Source: Chitinimonas viridis
GTDB taxonomy: Bacteria; Pseudomonadota; Gammaproteobacteria; Burkholderiales; Chitinimonadaceae
Reading direction: 5' to 3'
Assembly (NCBI RefSeq): GCF_030409555.1
Contig: NZ_JAUFPU010000004.1
Coordinates: forward strand, 375,680-439,679
Length of the DNA stretch: 64,000 nucleotides
The notes beneath the pieces were generated by a model. That model made no database searches and was not told where the DNA came from. It saw nothing but the letters and a program-made list of their open reading frames with translations. The position numbers and the translations under genes are program-made. Shown here piece after piece: positions 26,354 to 35,184 of this stretch. Position 1 is the first letter of the stretch. Every line of letters begins with the position of its first letter.

Positions 26354-28720
26354 TCAGGGTTGATGGTTTGCCGTGGCAAGCTGCGATACCGGGGTGGCTT
26401 CTACCTGCTCGCGGGCAAATGCTTCGCCGGGGCGGAAACAGGGTGTCAAAAGCCAGATCAGCAATTCACCCAGCAACATGGTCAGGCCAAAGGCCTGCAG
26501 GGCCGGCGTGGCAGAAAATGCCAGCAGGCCAAAAGACAGCAGGGTACTGACACCGGCCAGCGCTACCGCCAGCCAGGCGGTGCCGTCACCGGGGTGTTCC
26601 AGCAGGAAGATGCCGTAGTCCACCCCCATGCCCAGCAGCAAGACCAGCGCCAGCACATTGAACAGCTGCAAGGGCACGCCCAGCAGCCCCAGCAAGGCCA
26701 GCACCAGCAGGCTGCCCAACAAGGTGGGCAGCAAGGCACGCCAGGCAGCCAGACGGAAGCGCCAGGCCAACGCCACGAACACCGCCACATAGCCCGCCAG
26801 CAGCAGCCAACTCATGCCCAGGCGATAGCGTGCCAGCAGGCTGGATATCTCCGCCGTCTTGTCCACCCAGCGCACGCCAGGCAAATCGGTGGCCGCCTTG
26901 TTCAGCGCCGGCAACATGGCCGGGCTCAGGCCGCGCAGCATCAATACGCTGTAGTGCTTACCGTCCAGTTCGCCCAGCCACTGCGCCGCAATAATCGATG
27001 CGGCGGGGCTGGCCAGCCAGGTTGCCGGATCCAGCGCTTGGGGCGCCTGCACCGGCCGGGCCGGCTGCTCGCCCGTCTGTTCTGCAATGGCCGCCAGCGC
27101 ATGCCGTTCGGCCTGTGCCGTCAGCAAGGCGGCACGCTGCTGTGTAGCCAGCGAGGGCAGCCAGTCAGAGACCGCGCGGTAACCCGGCAAGACGCCGTCC
27201 CTTACCAGGTCGTCCAGCCTTGCCTTCAATCCTTCCTCTCGCTGCAGCAACTGCTCCGGGCTATCGCCCGCCACCAGGTAGAACTGGCCAGGGCTGGGCA
27301 TGCCCAGCAACCGCCCTACTTCCAGTTGTTCGGCCATCAAGCCGGCCGGCGAGCCCTGCAGCTGCCGTAGATCATCGCGGCTCTGCAGGCGCGACAGGCC
27401 CACACCCAGCACCACCATGAGAACCAATGCCAGCAGCCAGCCCTTGCGGTTGGGCTGCCAACGCGGCCAACGCGTCAGGCTGTTGGCAAGATAGCGGGCA
27501 AAGGCCGTTTGCGGCAGGGCACCCCGGTCAAACAGCGGGAACCAGCACACCACGGTCAAAAAGGCCGCCAGCAAGCCCGCAACCGAGAACACGGCCATCT
27601 GCCGCAAGCCAGGGAACGGCGCCAAACCCAGCGCCATATAGGCCACCACACTGGTCAGTAGCGCCAGTGCCATACCCGGCAGCAGGCCACGCAGTACCTG
27701 CCAGCGCTCACTGGCCGGCCGGCCCTGGCGAGCCGCGAAATAGTGGAAGCCATAATCCTCGGCCACCCCGACCAGGCTGGCGCCAAACACCAGAGTCAAC
27801 AGATGCACCTGGCCAAACAGCATGGCCGTCACACTCAGCGCCACGCCGCAACCTATCAGCAGCGACAGGCCCACCAGGACAATAGGCCGCAGTGAACGGA
27901 AGGTCAGCCAGACCAGCAACAGCACCGCCAGCAAGGAACCCCAGCCTATGGTGCTCATCTCCCGGTTGGCCTGGGCCGCGGCAGCTTCGGCATGCAGCGG
28001 CACGCCTGCGGCCAGCAGTCTGATCTCGCCCATACCTTGGGCGGCCAGCTCGACACGGCTGGCCTGCAGCAGTTCGGCCAGCGGCGCCTCACCCGTCACG
28101 GCAAATGCGGCGCCCTGGAATTGGTAATTGAGCAGCGCCCACTGCTGCCCCTTGCCCTGCAACCACAACAGGCCATCGCGCGGGCGAGCGGGTGATTCAG
28201 CCGCCCGTTCGGCCCACCAGTCCTGCCACAGGCCAAGCGGGTCGGCCAGCCGGTCGCCAAACTGCGGCCCGGCAGCGGGTTGGTACAAACGCATCAGGGC
28301 AGTGCTGGCCCATTGCTCGCTTGGTGCCGAGGCCAAGGCCCGCAACTGTTCCTGGGTCAGCAAGCGGTCACGCCAGGGCTGGTAGAACGCCACCGCCGCA
28401 TCCAGCTTGCCGGCATCCACCGCAGCGGGCTGCAACAACGCTGGCTGGGTGGCCAAGCGGGCCTGCACCAGCTGGGCTGCGCGGCGGGTCTGCGACCAGT
28501 CGGACGCGCCCACCAGCAGCACGATCTGGCGCTGCGACTGCTCCGCCAGCTTGCGGGTAGCCGCGCTCACAGCGGGCGCCTGCTCGTTCTCGGGCAGTAG
28601 CGCCAGCACATCGGTGTTCAGGCGGGCAGCCCGCCAGAACTGAACCTGGTGCAGCACGGTGCCCAGCACAACGACCGCCCACACGGCAGCCAGCCACAGA
28701 GAGAGACGCTTAGCGGCCAA
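26354..28720 (-). CDS. apeM: MMPL-family exporter (ApeM-like)
   Basis: A 788-residue RND/MMPL-type transporter. There is no ATG near the start. I place it at the TTG at 28720, because GAGGAGG ends nine bases upstream and the residues that follow (AAKRLSLWLAAVWAVVVLG) begin the first membrane helix; the frame is open to 28759. Two halves each have a periplasmic loop and a block of helices (WGSLLAVLLLVWLTFRSLRPIVLVGLSLLIG and LLGVPLQLFNVLALVLLLGMGVDYGIFLLEH, with the conserved Gly-x-x-x-Asp-Tyr/Phe). It would move the aryl-polyene lipid across or out of the inner membrane together with the LolA-like carrier and DUF3261 lipoprotein. Confidence 0.88.
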   Translation of the reverse strand: MAAKRLSLWLAAVWAVVVLGTVLHQVQFWRAARLNTDVLALLPENEQAPAVSAATRKLAEQSQRQIVLLVGASDWSQTRRAAQLVQARLATQPALLQPAAVDAGKLDAAVAFYQPWRDRLLTQEQLRALASAPSEQWASTALMRLYQPAAGPQFGDRLADPLGLWQDWWAERAAESPARPRDGLLWLQGKGQQWALLNYQFQGAAFAVTGEAPLAELLQASRVELAAQGMGEIRLLAAGVPLHAEAAAAQANREMSTIGWGSLLAVLLLVWLTFRSLRPIVLVGLSLLIGCGVALSVTAMLFGQVHLLTLVFGASLVGVAEDYGFHYFAARQGRPASERWQVLRGLLPGMALALLTSVVAYMALGLAPFPGLRQMAVFSVAGLLAAFLTVVCWFPLFDRGALPQTAFARYLANSLTRWPRWQPNRKGWLLALVLMVVLGVGLSRLQSRDDLRQLQGSPAGLMAEQLEVGRLLGMPSPGQFYLVAGDSPEQLLQREEGLKARLDDLVRDGVLPGYRAVSDWLPSLATQQRAALLTAQAERHALAAIAEQTGEQPARPVQAPQALDPATWLASPAASIIAAQWLGELDGKHYSVLMLRGLSPAMLPALNKAATDLPGVRWVDKTAEISSLLARYRLGMSWLLLAGYVAVFVALAWRFRLAAWRALLPTLLGSLLVLALLGLLGVPLQLFNVLALVLLLGMGVDYGIFLLEHPGDGTAWLAVALAGVSTLLSFGLLAFSATPALQAFGLTMLLGELLIWLLTPCFRPGEAFAREQVEATPVSQLATANHQP

Positions 28721-29321
28721 GGCGCTTTGCCTCCTCGGCCATGGGGGCACTGGCCTCAACCAGCTTGTCGAAACGGATCAGGCTGCTGTCGCCATTGGCC
28801 TCTTCCAGCCGCACCAGTTTCACATGCCGTTCGCCCTCCAGTATCACCCGCTTGAATACCCGAGCCAGGCCCGGCTCGCGGGGAGTCAGGGCCAATACCC
28901 AGGCATCCTTGCCACGCAGGCCACCATCGGTCAGGAAGCGCTTCTGCAGCACGGCCACATCGCCGGCCAGCAAGGCAAACAGCAGCTCATTCATGGCTTG
29001 CAGTGCCGGCTCGCGGCTGGATTCCAGCTGATAGCTGGCCTGTCCCGACTCCGCCGACAGTTTGTCCGGGCTCACCACCAGGCTGGACTCAAATGGCTTG
29101 CGGGTTTGCCACAGCACGCCATGGCCACGCCACAGCAGGAACTCGCCACTGGACAGCAGGGGCTTCTTGAAGCCCGCCACACTCTTCTGCTGCTCGAACT
29201 GGCCGCGCAGGACCTGAGGGCTGCTCAGCCGCGCTTTCACCGCCTCGGCGATATCTGCGGCCCAGGCAGAACCGGGCAGTGCCAGGCACAACAGCAAGGC
29301 GTATCGGAACCACTGCTTCAT
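28710..29321 (-). CDS. apeL: LolA-like periplasmic carrier (ApeL-like)
   Basis: A 203-residue protein starting at the ATG at 29321, which overlaps the thioesterase stop (ATGA). A Sec signal peptide covers residues 1-23 (ALLLCLALPGSAWA). The mature part follows the LolA/LolA-like (OML_carr) fold: VLRGQFEQQKSVAGFKKPLLSSGEFLLWRGHGVLWQTRKPFESSLVVSPDKL. It has no lipobox, so it is soluble periplasmic. It probably carries the lipidated pigment or a partner lipoprotein between the membranes, next to the MMPL exporter. Confidence 0.87.
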   Translation of the reverse strand: MKQWFRYALLLCLALPGSAWAADIAEAVKARLSSPQVLRGQFEQQKSVAGFKKPLLSSGEFLLWRGHGVLWQTRKPFESSLVVSPDKLSAESGQASYQLESSREPALQAMNELLFALLAGDVAVLQKRFLTDGGLRGKDAWVLALTPREPGLARVFKRVILEGERHVKLVRLEEANGDSSLIRFDKLVEASAPMAEEAKRLGR

Positions 29322-29737
29322 GGCGTGGGCACTCCCAGTCTTTCCCACAACACCGGTGGGCAGAGGTATTGCATTTCCTGGCTCTCGGTGCAGACCGCCA
29401 CCTGTATGGTGTAGGCCTTGTTCAGGCGCTGGCCGGTGTCGGCGTCGCTGATCAGGTACTCGATCTTGAGCCGGTTTTCCCATTCCACGATCTCGGCACG
29501 GATACGCAGGCGCTGATTGAACACCGCCGACTTCACATACTTGAGGCGCATGTCGACGATGGGCCAGACAAAGCCCGAGGCATACATCTGCGGATAGTCG
29601 TAATCGAACCGTGACAGCAAGGCACAGCGGGCGATTTCCAGGTACTTCACATAGTTGCCGTGCCAGACGATGTTCATCGGGTCCAGGTCATGGAAGGTTG
29701 GTGACAGCTCGATCTCGTGGGCAAGGTCAATCGACAT
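29318..29737 (-). CDS. apeK: Acyl-ACP/acyl-CoA thioesterase, 4HBT type (ApeK-like)
   Basis: A 139-residue hotdog thioesterase. The start at 29737 has GGAGGG upstream and overlaps the ammonia-lyase gene by 11 bases. The 4-hydroxybenzoyl-CoA thioesterase-like motif is clear: FHDLDPMNIVWHGNYVKYLEIARCALL, with the catalytic Asp in HDLDPMNIVWHGNY. Further conserved positions are in VDMRLKYVKSAVFNQRLRI. In arylpolyene loci the thioesterase may release starter or stalled chains. The exact acyl substrate is not known. Confidence 0.88.
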   Translation of the reverse strand: MSIDLAHEIELSPTFHDLDPMNIVWHGNYVKYLEIARCALLSRFDYDYPQMYASGFVWPIVDMRLKYVKSAVFNQRLRIRAEIVEWENRLKIEYLISDADTGQRLNKAYTIQVAVCTESQEMQYLCPPVLWERLGVPTP

Positions 29738-31280
29738 AGACCCTCCAGGCCTCGCGCCGTATGGCGCCCAGCAACGATTGCAGCTCGCCATCCAGGGCAC
29801 GGTCTTCCACCACCAGGGCGATGCGGTCTTCCAGGTCGGCCTGCATGCTGGCCAGCGCAGCCGGCAGCACCAGCTCGGCATCCAGCCGGCGGCGCAGGGC
29901 AACACCCTGGCGCGCAGCGATCAGCATGGCCGCCACGACCTGCTCGGTCAGTTCCAGCACGCGCAGGCAATCGCGCGCGGCGATGGTGCCCATGCTGACC
30001 TTGTCCTGGTTATGGCACTCGGTAGAGCGACTGAACACCGAGGCCGGCATGGTTTGCTTGAGCGCCTCGGCAGTCCAGGCCGACACGCTGATCTGCAGCG
30101 CCTTGAGGCCATGATTGATGGCCGCACGGGGGCCAGTGGCACCCGACAGATTGCTGGGTAGGCCATGGTTGAAGCGGGTATCCACCAGCAACGCCAGTTG
30201 CCTATCCAGCAGGTCGGCCACATTGGCCACCGCATTCTTGAGGCCATCCATGGCGAAGGCGATGTGGCCGCCGTAGAAATGACCACCATGCAGCACGCGT
30301 TCGTTCTCGCCATCAATGATGGGATTATCGTTGGCGCTGTTCAGTTCGTTCTCTATCAGGGTGCGGAAGTAAGGCAAGGCATCTTCCAGCACACCGATCA
30401 CATGTGGAGCGCAACGCAGCGAGTAGCGATCCTGCAGACGCTGCTCATTGCGGCTGGGCTGGTCGCTGGCCAGATCCTCGCGGATACGGCCTGCCACGCG
30501 CTGCTGCCCGATATGGGGCTTGACTGCAAACAGCGCCTGGTCGAAATGGTGGGCATTGCCGGCGCTGGCCAGTACGTTCATGGCGGTCAAGCGGGTTGCC
30601 AGCTGGCACAGGTAGTCGGCACGCCGCCAAGCCAGGCAGGCCAGCGCCGTCATCACGGCCGTGCCGTTCATGATGGCCAGGCCCTCCTTGGGGCGCAGGC
30701 GCAGCGGCTGTATGCCCAGCTCAGCCAGCACATCGGCAGCATGCCGGAGCTGGCCCTGGTACATCACCTCGCGCTCGCCGCACAGCACGGCAGCCAGATA
30801 AGACAAGGGTGTCAGGTCGCCGCTGGCGCCGACCGAACCTTCTGCCGGAATCAACGGCAGGATGTCATGCTTCATCAGGGTTGCAATCTGCTCCAGCAGA
30901 CCCACGCTGACGCCCGACATGCCTTGCGACAGCGAAGCCAGCCGAGTTGCCAGTACCGCACGGGTTTCTTCCGGCGTCAGGAAACGGCCGGCGCCGCAAC
31001 CATGGTAGGTGTACAGATGGTGTGGCAGTTCAGCGACCAGCTCGGGCGGGATGCTGACGGTGCAGGAATCACCGTAGCCGGTGGTCACACCGTAGATGAC
31101 GCCATCTTCCGCCAGCAGGCGGTCAAGGAAGTCGGCGCCACGGGCGATACGGGCGCGGAAAGCCGGGTCAGCCGACAATTCGGCCGGCTGGCGCTGCTCG
31201 GCCACTGCCACCACGTCTTCTATGGTCAGTCGGCTACCGTCAAAACGGATGGGATCAGTGCTGCGGTCAAGGTTTTGCAT
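29727..31280 (-). CDS. MIO-dependent aromatic amino acid ammonia-lyase
   Basis: A 517-residue member of the HAL/PAL/TAL family. The ATG at 31280 overlaps the acyltransferase gene by 14 bases. The MIO cofactor triad is in SVGASGDLTPLS (Ala152-Ser153-Gly154), the catalytic Tyr63 is in YGVTTGYG, and YSLRCAPHVIG, ELNSANDNP and SKAMQ-like text near NQDKVSMGTIAARD match family signatures. It removes ammonia from an aromatic amino acid to give a cinnamate-type acid, a plausible starter for the polyene. The residue pair that sets selectivity reads Tyr92-His93, unlike His-Leu of the Rhodobacter tyrosine enzyme or Ser-His of HutH. No hut genes are near, so histidine catabolism is unlikely. Confidence 0.87.
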   Translation of the reverse strand: MQNLDRSTDPIRFDGSRLTIEDVVAVAEQRQPAELSADPAFRARIARGADFLDRLLAEDGVIYGVTTGYGDSCTVSIPPELVAELPHHLYTYHGCGAGRFLTPEETRAVLATRLASLSQGMSGVSVGLLEQIATLMKHDILPLIPAEGSVGASGDLTPLSYLAAVLCGEREVMYQGQLRHAADVLAELGIQPLRLRPKEGLAIMNGTAVMTALACLAWRRADYLCQLATRLTAMNVLASAGNAHHFDQALFAVKPHIGQQRVAGRIREDLASDQPSRNEQRLQDRYSLRCAPHVIGVLEDALPYFRTLIENELNSANDNPIIDGENERVLHGGHFYGGHIAFAMDGLKNAVANVADLLDRQLALLVDTRFNHGLPSNLSGATGPRAAINHGLKALQISVSAWTAEALKQTMPASVFSRSTECHNQDKVSMGTIAARDCLRVLELTEQVVAAMLIAARQGVALRRRLDAELVLPAALASMQADLEDRIALVVEDRALDGELQSLLGAIRREAWRVYVD

Positions 31281-32208
31281 GTGTTTGATCCCAGAAGGGA
31301 AAGAAATTGAACCAATCAAAAGGCGAGCGGCGCACCAGGGCCGTCAGCGCGGTGGCGTAGCGGCCGGCATAGTCAGCCATGGCGGCTTCGCGCCGGCCGC
31401 GCGGCAATTGCACCTGCTCGGCAAGCTGCTCGAAATGCAGGGTGTAGCCTTTGCCCTCGTGTATGCAGCCCAGCAGATAGAGGGGGCATTTGAGCAGGCT
31501 GGCCAGCACGTATGGCCCCACCGGAAAGGGCGCCTGATGCCCTAGGAACTCGGTGGTCACTGTCTGGCTGGCAAAGACCGGAATACGGTCGCCGGCAATG
31601 GCCACGTACTCGCCGGCTGCCACCTTCTCGGCCAGCAACACCGCAGTGGCGGGGCTGATCTCGGTGACCTCCAGCAAGGTCAGCTCATTATTCGGATTCA
31701 GCCGCTTGAGCAGCTTGTTGAAGCGTACCGCGTGGCGGGTATGCACCAGCACATTGAGCTTGAGCCCGCGCTTGCGCTCGGCCAGCACGCGGCACAGCTC
31801 CAGGCAGCCCATATGGGCAGTGACAATCACCCCACCCTGCCCCGACAGGGCAGCCTGGTACAACACCTCGCTGCCCACACTGCGCACCTGGGCAAACTGG
31901 TATCGCCCCGATACCGCCAGCAGCTTGTCCAGCATGGTTTCAGCGAACAGCATCACATGCCGGACGCTGTCCTGCCATACCGGTGGCCTGCCCAGCGCAC
32001 CCGTCGCCTGCTGCAGCCGCGCCAGGTATTGCATGGAAGACGCACGCAGCGCCGGCTTGGTGGCCCAGTGCAGCAACACAACCGGGTACAGGCAAAGCCG
32101 GAACGGCCAGCGACCTAGCAAGCGGTGTACCCAGTAAAGCAGCCAGATACCCAGGACAAAGGTGTTCTCGCCCATCTCGGCCCAATGCTGGCGCGATGCG
32201 GTACTCAT
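31267..32208 (-). CDS. LpxL/HtrB-like acyltransferase
   Basis: A 313-residue lysophospholipid/lauroyl acyltransferase-type membrane protein. The start at 32208 overlaps the glycosyltransferase stop (ATGA). Near the N-terminus is a hydrophobic segment (FVLGIWLLYWVHRLLGRWPF). The catalytic pattern differs from the standard HxxxxD/E only in context: GVIVTAHMGCLELCRVLAERK carries His-x4-Glu. YVAIAGDRIPV and FPVGPYVLASLLKCPLY complete the family pattern. In the E. coli-type locus this function and the family 2 glycosyltransferase are described in one protein (ApeJ); here they are two coupled genes. It probably joins the aryl-polyene acid to a lipid-like carrier. Confidence 0.83.
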   Translation of the reverse strand: MSTASRQHWAEMGENTFVLGIWLLYWVHRLLGRWPFRLCLYPVVLLHWATKPALRASSMQYLARLQQATGALGRPPVWQDSVRHVMLFAETMLDKLLAVSGRYQFAQVRSVGSEVLYQAALSGQGGVIVTAHMGCLELCRVLAERKRGLKLNVLVHTRHAVRFNKLLKRLNPNNELTLLEVTEISPATAVLLAEKVAAGEYVAIAGDRIPVFASQTVTTEFLGHQAPFPVGPYVLASLLKCPLYLLGCIHEGKGYTLHFEQLAEQVQLPRGRREAAMADYAGRYATALTALVRRSPFDWFNFFPFWDQTHAKP

Positions 32209-32942
32209 GCGGCCACCTTGCGCCATAACAGCATAGGGGCACGCAGCAACATGCCAAGGAACAGGCGGGCGTGCATGCGCGAGATCAGGGCATTGTCCAG
32301 CCAGACCTTGAAGTGCGACACGCCATCGCTGGGGTAGCACACCCTTGTGGGCTGATTGACTATGCCCATGCCACGCCAATACAGCCTCACCAGGATCTCA
32401 GTGTCAAAATCCATGCGGCGGCCTATGTTCACCGCGTCCATCAAGGCCACGGTAGGAGCCAGCGGATAGATCCGGAAGCCGCACATGGAATCTCGTATCT
32501 GCAGCGACAGGGTATTGATCCACACCCAGATATGGGTGGCATAGCGGCCATAAAGCCTGGCCTTGGGCACGCTCTCGTCGTAAATGGGACAGCCACAGAT
32601 CAGGTGCGCCGGTTGCGCCGCCGACAGCCTCAGGAAGGCCGGGATATCACCCGTGTCGTGCTGGCCATCGGCATCGATCTGCAGGGCATGGCTATAGCCC
32701 AGGCTGGCGGCCTGACGCAGGCCGGCAATCATGGCACCGCCCTTGCCCTGGTTCTGCGGCAGGCGCAGCAGCTGCACACCGGCGGCATCGGCCGCCGCCA
32801 GGGCATCAAGCACCGCAGCGCAGCCAGGTTCGCTGCCATCGTCCACCAGCAGGCACGGCAGGCCGTGCTGGCGCACGGCGGCTACCACCGCACCGATGGC
32901 CTCGCCATGGTTGTAGACCGGGATCACGGCACAGGTCTTCAT
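32205..32942 (-). CDS. Family 2 glycosyltransferase
   Basis: A 245-residue GT2 (GT-A fold) enzyme. The ATG at 32942 overlaps the stop of the adenylation-dehydratase gene (ATGA). The nucleotide-binding start CAVIPVYNHGEAIGAVVAAV and the DXD-type motif in SHALQIDADGQHDTGDIPAFLRL are clear, and LPQNQGKGGAMIAGLRQA is conserved in dolichol-phosphate mannose synthase-like members. It has no clear transmembrane helix. It probably adds a sugar to the lipid or head group that the neighbouring acyltransferase links to the polyene. The donor sugar is unknown. Confidence 0.87.
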   Translation of the reverse strand: MKTCAVIPVYNHGEAIGAVVAAVRQHGLPCLLVDDGSEPGCAAVLDALAAADAAGVQLLRLPQNQGKGGAMIAGLRQAASLGYSHALQIDADGQHDTGDIPAFLRLSAAQPAHLICGCPIYDESVPKARLYGRYATHIWVWINTLSLQIRDSMCGFRIYPLAPTVALMDAVNIGRRMDFDTEILVRLYWRGMGIVNQPTRVCYPSDGVSHFKVWLDNALISRMHARLFLGMLLRAPMLLWRKVAA

Positions 32943-34630
32943 GCTGGCGCTCCGAACACGATGCGCCCGCTGGCGTGCGCGCCGGCGGCAGAGGTGAGCT
33001 TGAAGCCCAGGCTGCCCCGCTCGGCCTGCCAACTCAAATCCATGCTCACCAGGCTGCCTGGCGCTATCACCTGCTGGAATTTCACCGCCTCCAACCGCAG
33101 GAAACCGGCAGGAATGGCAAACAGCTCGCGTCCAAACAGCACCGCCCAGTCCAGCTGGGTGACACCTGGCAGGATAGGCGTCTGCGGAAAGTGCCCGACG
33201 AAATAAGGTGAGCGGGCGTCGATCTCCAGCACCAGGCTGGCCTCGCCCGTAGTGCGCGACAGCAGGCGTGCCGCCGGGCGCCTTGGGTCAAACCAGGCCT
33301 GCAAGGCGGCTTCCGTCGCCTTGCCCTGGGCATTGCTGGGCAAGGTCCATGCATAGCGCCAGCGGCGCGGCAGCACGCTGGCTTCCACCAGCTCTGCCAG
33401 CGCAGCACGCAAGCGGGCATTCAGGGCACGCTTGCCCTGCTCGTCGATCAAGGCCCAACCTGCAGCACTGGGAACAGCCAGCACACCCAAGGTCAAGCGT
33501 AAACCGCTCAGCGGCAATACCCGCACCTCGGCCACCAGCCCGGTCGCCAGCAAGGCGCTCTCCATGGCCGTCAGCGAGACCCGCTTTTCTTCAATCTTGA
33601 CGATGCGATCAGCGCGGCCCAGCAGCTCAAAACCATCGCCCAGCAGGCTGACCCTGTCCTCGGTGCGCTGCCAATCCGTGCCTGCGAGATGGGGCGACTG
33701 CACCAGCAGCTTCTCGCCATCCAGCTGCAGCTTCACCCCCGGCAAGGCACGCCAGGCCAGGTCACCGTCGTTCATGCGCTGGCGCCAGGCAATGCCGCCC
33801 GTCTCGGAGCTGCCATAGACTTCGATAGGCGCCCTGCCCAGCAACCGCCTGCAATCGGGCAAGGCCTCGGCAGGCAGGGGGCCGCCCGACGAGAACACTG
33901 CCCGCAGGCTGGTCTTGCCGGCCGCCCACGGCAGATTGTCCGGCAAACGCTTGAGATGGGCGGGGCTGGCCACCAGTACACAGTCGCCGTTGACCGCCAG
34001 GGCGGCCACAATATCCTCCGGGAACACCAGACGGTCGGCGGCGAACACGCGGCCAGCCGCCAGCGGCCACAACACACGGAACAGCAGGCCGTAAATGTGC
34101 TGATGCGACACCGTCGCCAGCACCATGGCCTCGCCCATATCGGTATCAAAACAGGCTGCCAGCGACTGGACTTCATCGAACAACTGCGACAGTTGCTTGG
34201 CAATGGCGACCGGTTCACCGGTCGACCCTGAGGTAAACACCACCAGACCCGGCGCCTGCCTCTCCAGCGCAGGCCAATCGGGCACTACCGTATCCGGCAA
34301 GGGCTGCAGGCTGTCCTCGCCGGCAATATCGCCGGCAAAGCCATCCACCTCGCCCCGCAAGCGCGCCAGGGTGGCGGGCAGCACATCGGCCGGCAGATAG
34401 ACGCACACACCGGCATGCCAGGCACCCAGCAAGGCAGCGGCAAAGGTAAAGCTGTCGTGACAGTACAGTGCAAAGCGGCGACCCGGCTGCGCGGCAAAAG
34501 CCGCGCGCCAGTTGGCCGCCTGTTGCGCCAGGCAGGCAAAGTCCAGCTGCTGTCCCTGGCGTACAGCCACGGTCATGGCGGCGGGGCGGCCCACGGCCAG
34601 CAATTGTTCAAGGGCCAGGAAATCAGCCAT
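32939..34630 (-). CDS. Fused aryl/acyl-ACP adenylation enzyme and dehydratase (ApeH-ApeI)
   Basis: A 563-residue two-domain protein. Residues 1 to about 450 are an AMP-forming ligase: P-loop TSGSTGEP (133-140), SHQHIYGL, YGSSETGGIAW, and a late LGRADRIVKIEEKRVS hinge. It would load an aromatic starter acid onto the carrier protein. Residues about 455-563 are a hotdog dehydratase with SPYFVGHFPQTPILPGVTQLDWA, in which His480 of GHFP is the likely catalytic residue. The two activities correspond to ApeH and ApeI of other loci. It overlaps the membrane protein gene upstream by 8 bases and the glycosyltransferase gene downstream by 4. No frameshift separates the domains. Confidence 0.87.
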   Translation of the reverse strand: MADFLALEQLLAVGRPAAMTVAVRQGQQLDFACLAQQAANWRAAFAAQPGRRFALYCHDSFTFAAALLGAWHAGVCVYLPADVLPATLARLRGEVDGFAGDIAGEDSLQPLPDTVVPDWPALERQAPGLVVFTSGSTGEPVAIAKQLSQLFDEVQSLAACFDTDMGEAMVLATVSHQHIYGLLFRVLWPLAAGRVFAADRLVFPEDIVAALAVNGDCVLVASPAHLKRLPDNLPWAAGKTSLRAVFSSGGPLPAEALPDCRRLLGRAPIEVYGSSETGGIAWRQRMNDGDLAWRALPGVKLQLDGEKLLVQSPHLAGTDWQRTEDRVSLLGDGFELLGRADRIVKIEEKRVSLTAMESALLATGLVAEVRVLPLSGLRLTLGVLAVPSAAGWALIDEQGKRALNARLRAALAELVEASVLPRRWRYAWTLPSNAQGKATEAALQAWFDPRRPAARLLSRTTGEASLVLEIDARSPYFVGHFPQTPILPGVTQLDWAVLFGRELFAIPAGFLRLEAVKFQQVIAPGSLVSMDLSWQAERGSLGFKLTSAAGAHASGRIVFGAPA

Positions 34631-35183
34631 GTATTACTCCAGCACGCACGCGGCGGCGAACCAGCCATTCAGCGGCGAACAACATGCCCATTAGGCAGTA
34701 GGCGATCAGGCCGTTATACAAGGCCCAGACCGCATCACTGGCCCACAGCGCCGTCACCAGGGCAATGCTGCCGTTAAGCACAAAGAAACCACACCACACC
34801 TGGGTCACCTTGCGGGTGTAGACCACGCCCTCGGGCGGTAGATCGGGCTCCTGCAGGCGCGCCAACCGTTCGATCACGCTGGGCGGGTAGATCAGGCTGG
34901 TGCAGAACACCACCAGCAGCACGGCATTGACCAGCACCGGGTAGAGCTTGAGCGGCAGCGCGTGGTTACCGACCACCGTCACCAGCGCCAGCAGCAGGGC
35001 GCCGGCCGCCGCTGCCAGCCAGGTCGGCTGACGGGTGGCAATCGCCCGCAACAGTGCCAGGCCAGCCAGCAGCAAGGCCAGCCAGCGCGGCTCGAATCGC
35101 CCCAGACCCAGATAGACCAGCACCGGGTAGCTGAGCGTCAGCAGGCCGACCGCTACCGCACGCACACGCGTGGACGCGCTCAC
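34623..35183 (-). CDS. apeG: COG4648-like membrane protein (ApeG-like)
   Basis: A 186-residue protein with about five hydrophobic segments (AVGLLTLSYPVLVYLGLG, WLALLLAGLALLRAI, AAAGALLLALVTVVG, LVNAVLLVVFCTSLIYPPSVIERLARL and GSIALVTALWASDAVWALYNGLIAYCLMGMLF). It starts at GTG (35183), one base after the ACP stop. The Pro-Pro-Ser-Val-Ile-Glu-Arg-Leu-Ala-Arg stretch and VTQVWCGFFVLNG are the conserved block of the small membrane protein found next to carrier proteins in arylpolyene loci; databases have misnamed some as DNA gyrase subunits. Its role is unknown. Confidence 0.8.
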   Translation of the reverse strand: MSASTRVRAVAVGLLTLSYPVLVYLGLGRFEPRWLALLLAGLALLRAIATRQPTWLAAAAGALLLALVTVVGNHALPLKLYPVLVNAVLLVVFCTSLIYPPSVIERLARLQEPDLPPEGVVYTRKVTQVWCGFFVLNGSIALVTALWASDAVWALYNGLIAYCLMGMLFAAEWLVRRRVRAGVIHG

Positions 35184-35184
35184 A

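Noticed and set aside
29727-31280. HHL at residues 87-89 as a tyrosine ammonia-lyase signature
   Set aside because: The motif lies five residues before the true selectivity position when the fixed spacing from TTGYG to the next conserved helix is used, so it does not support a tyrosine assignment by itself.
29727-31280. hutH for histidine degradation
   Set aside because: No hutU, hutI or hutG is near, and the gene is translationally coupled to pigment genes on both sides.
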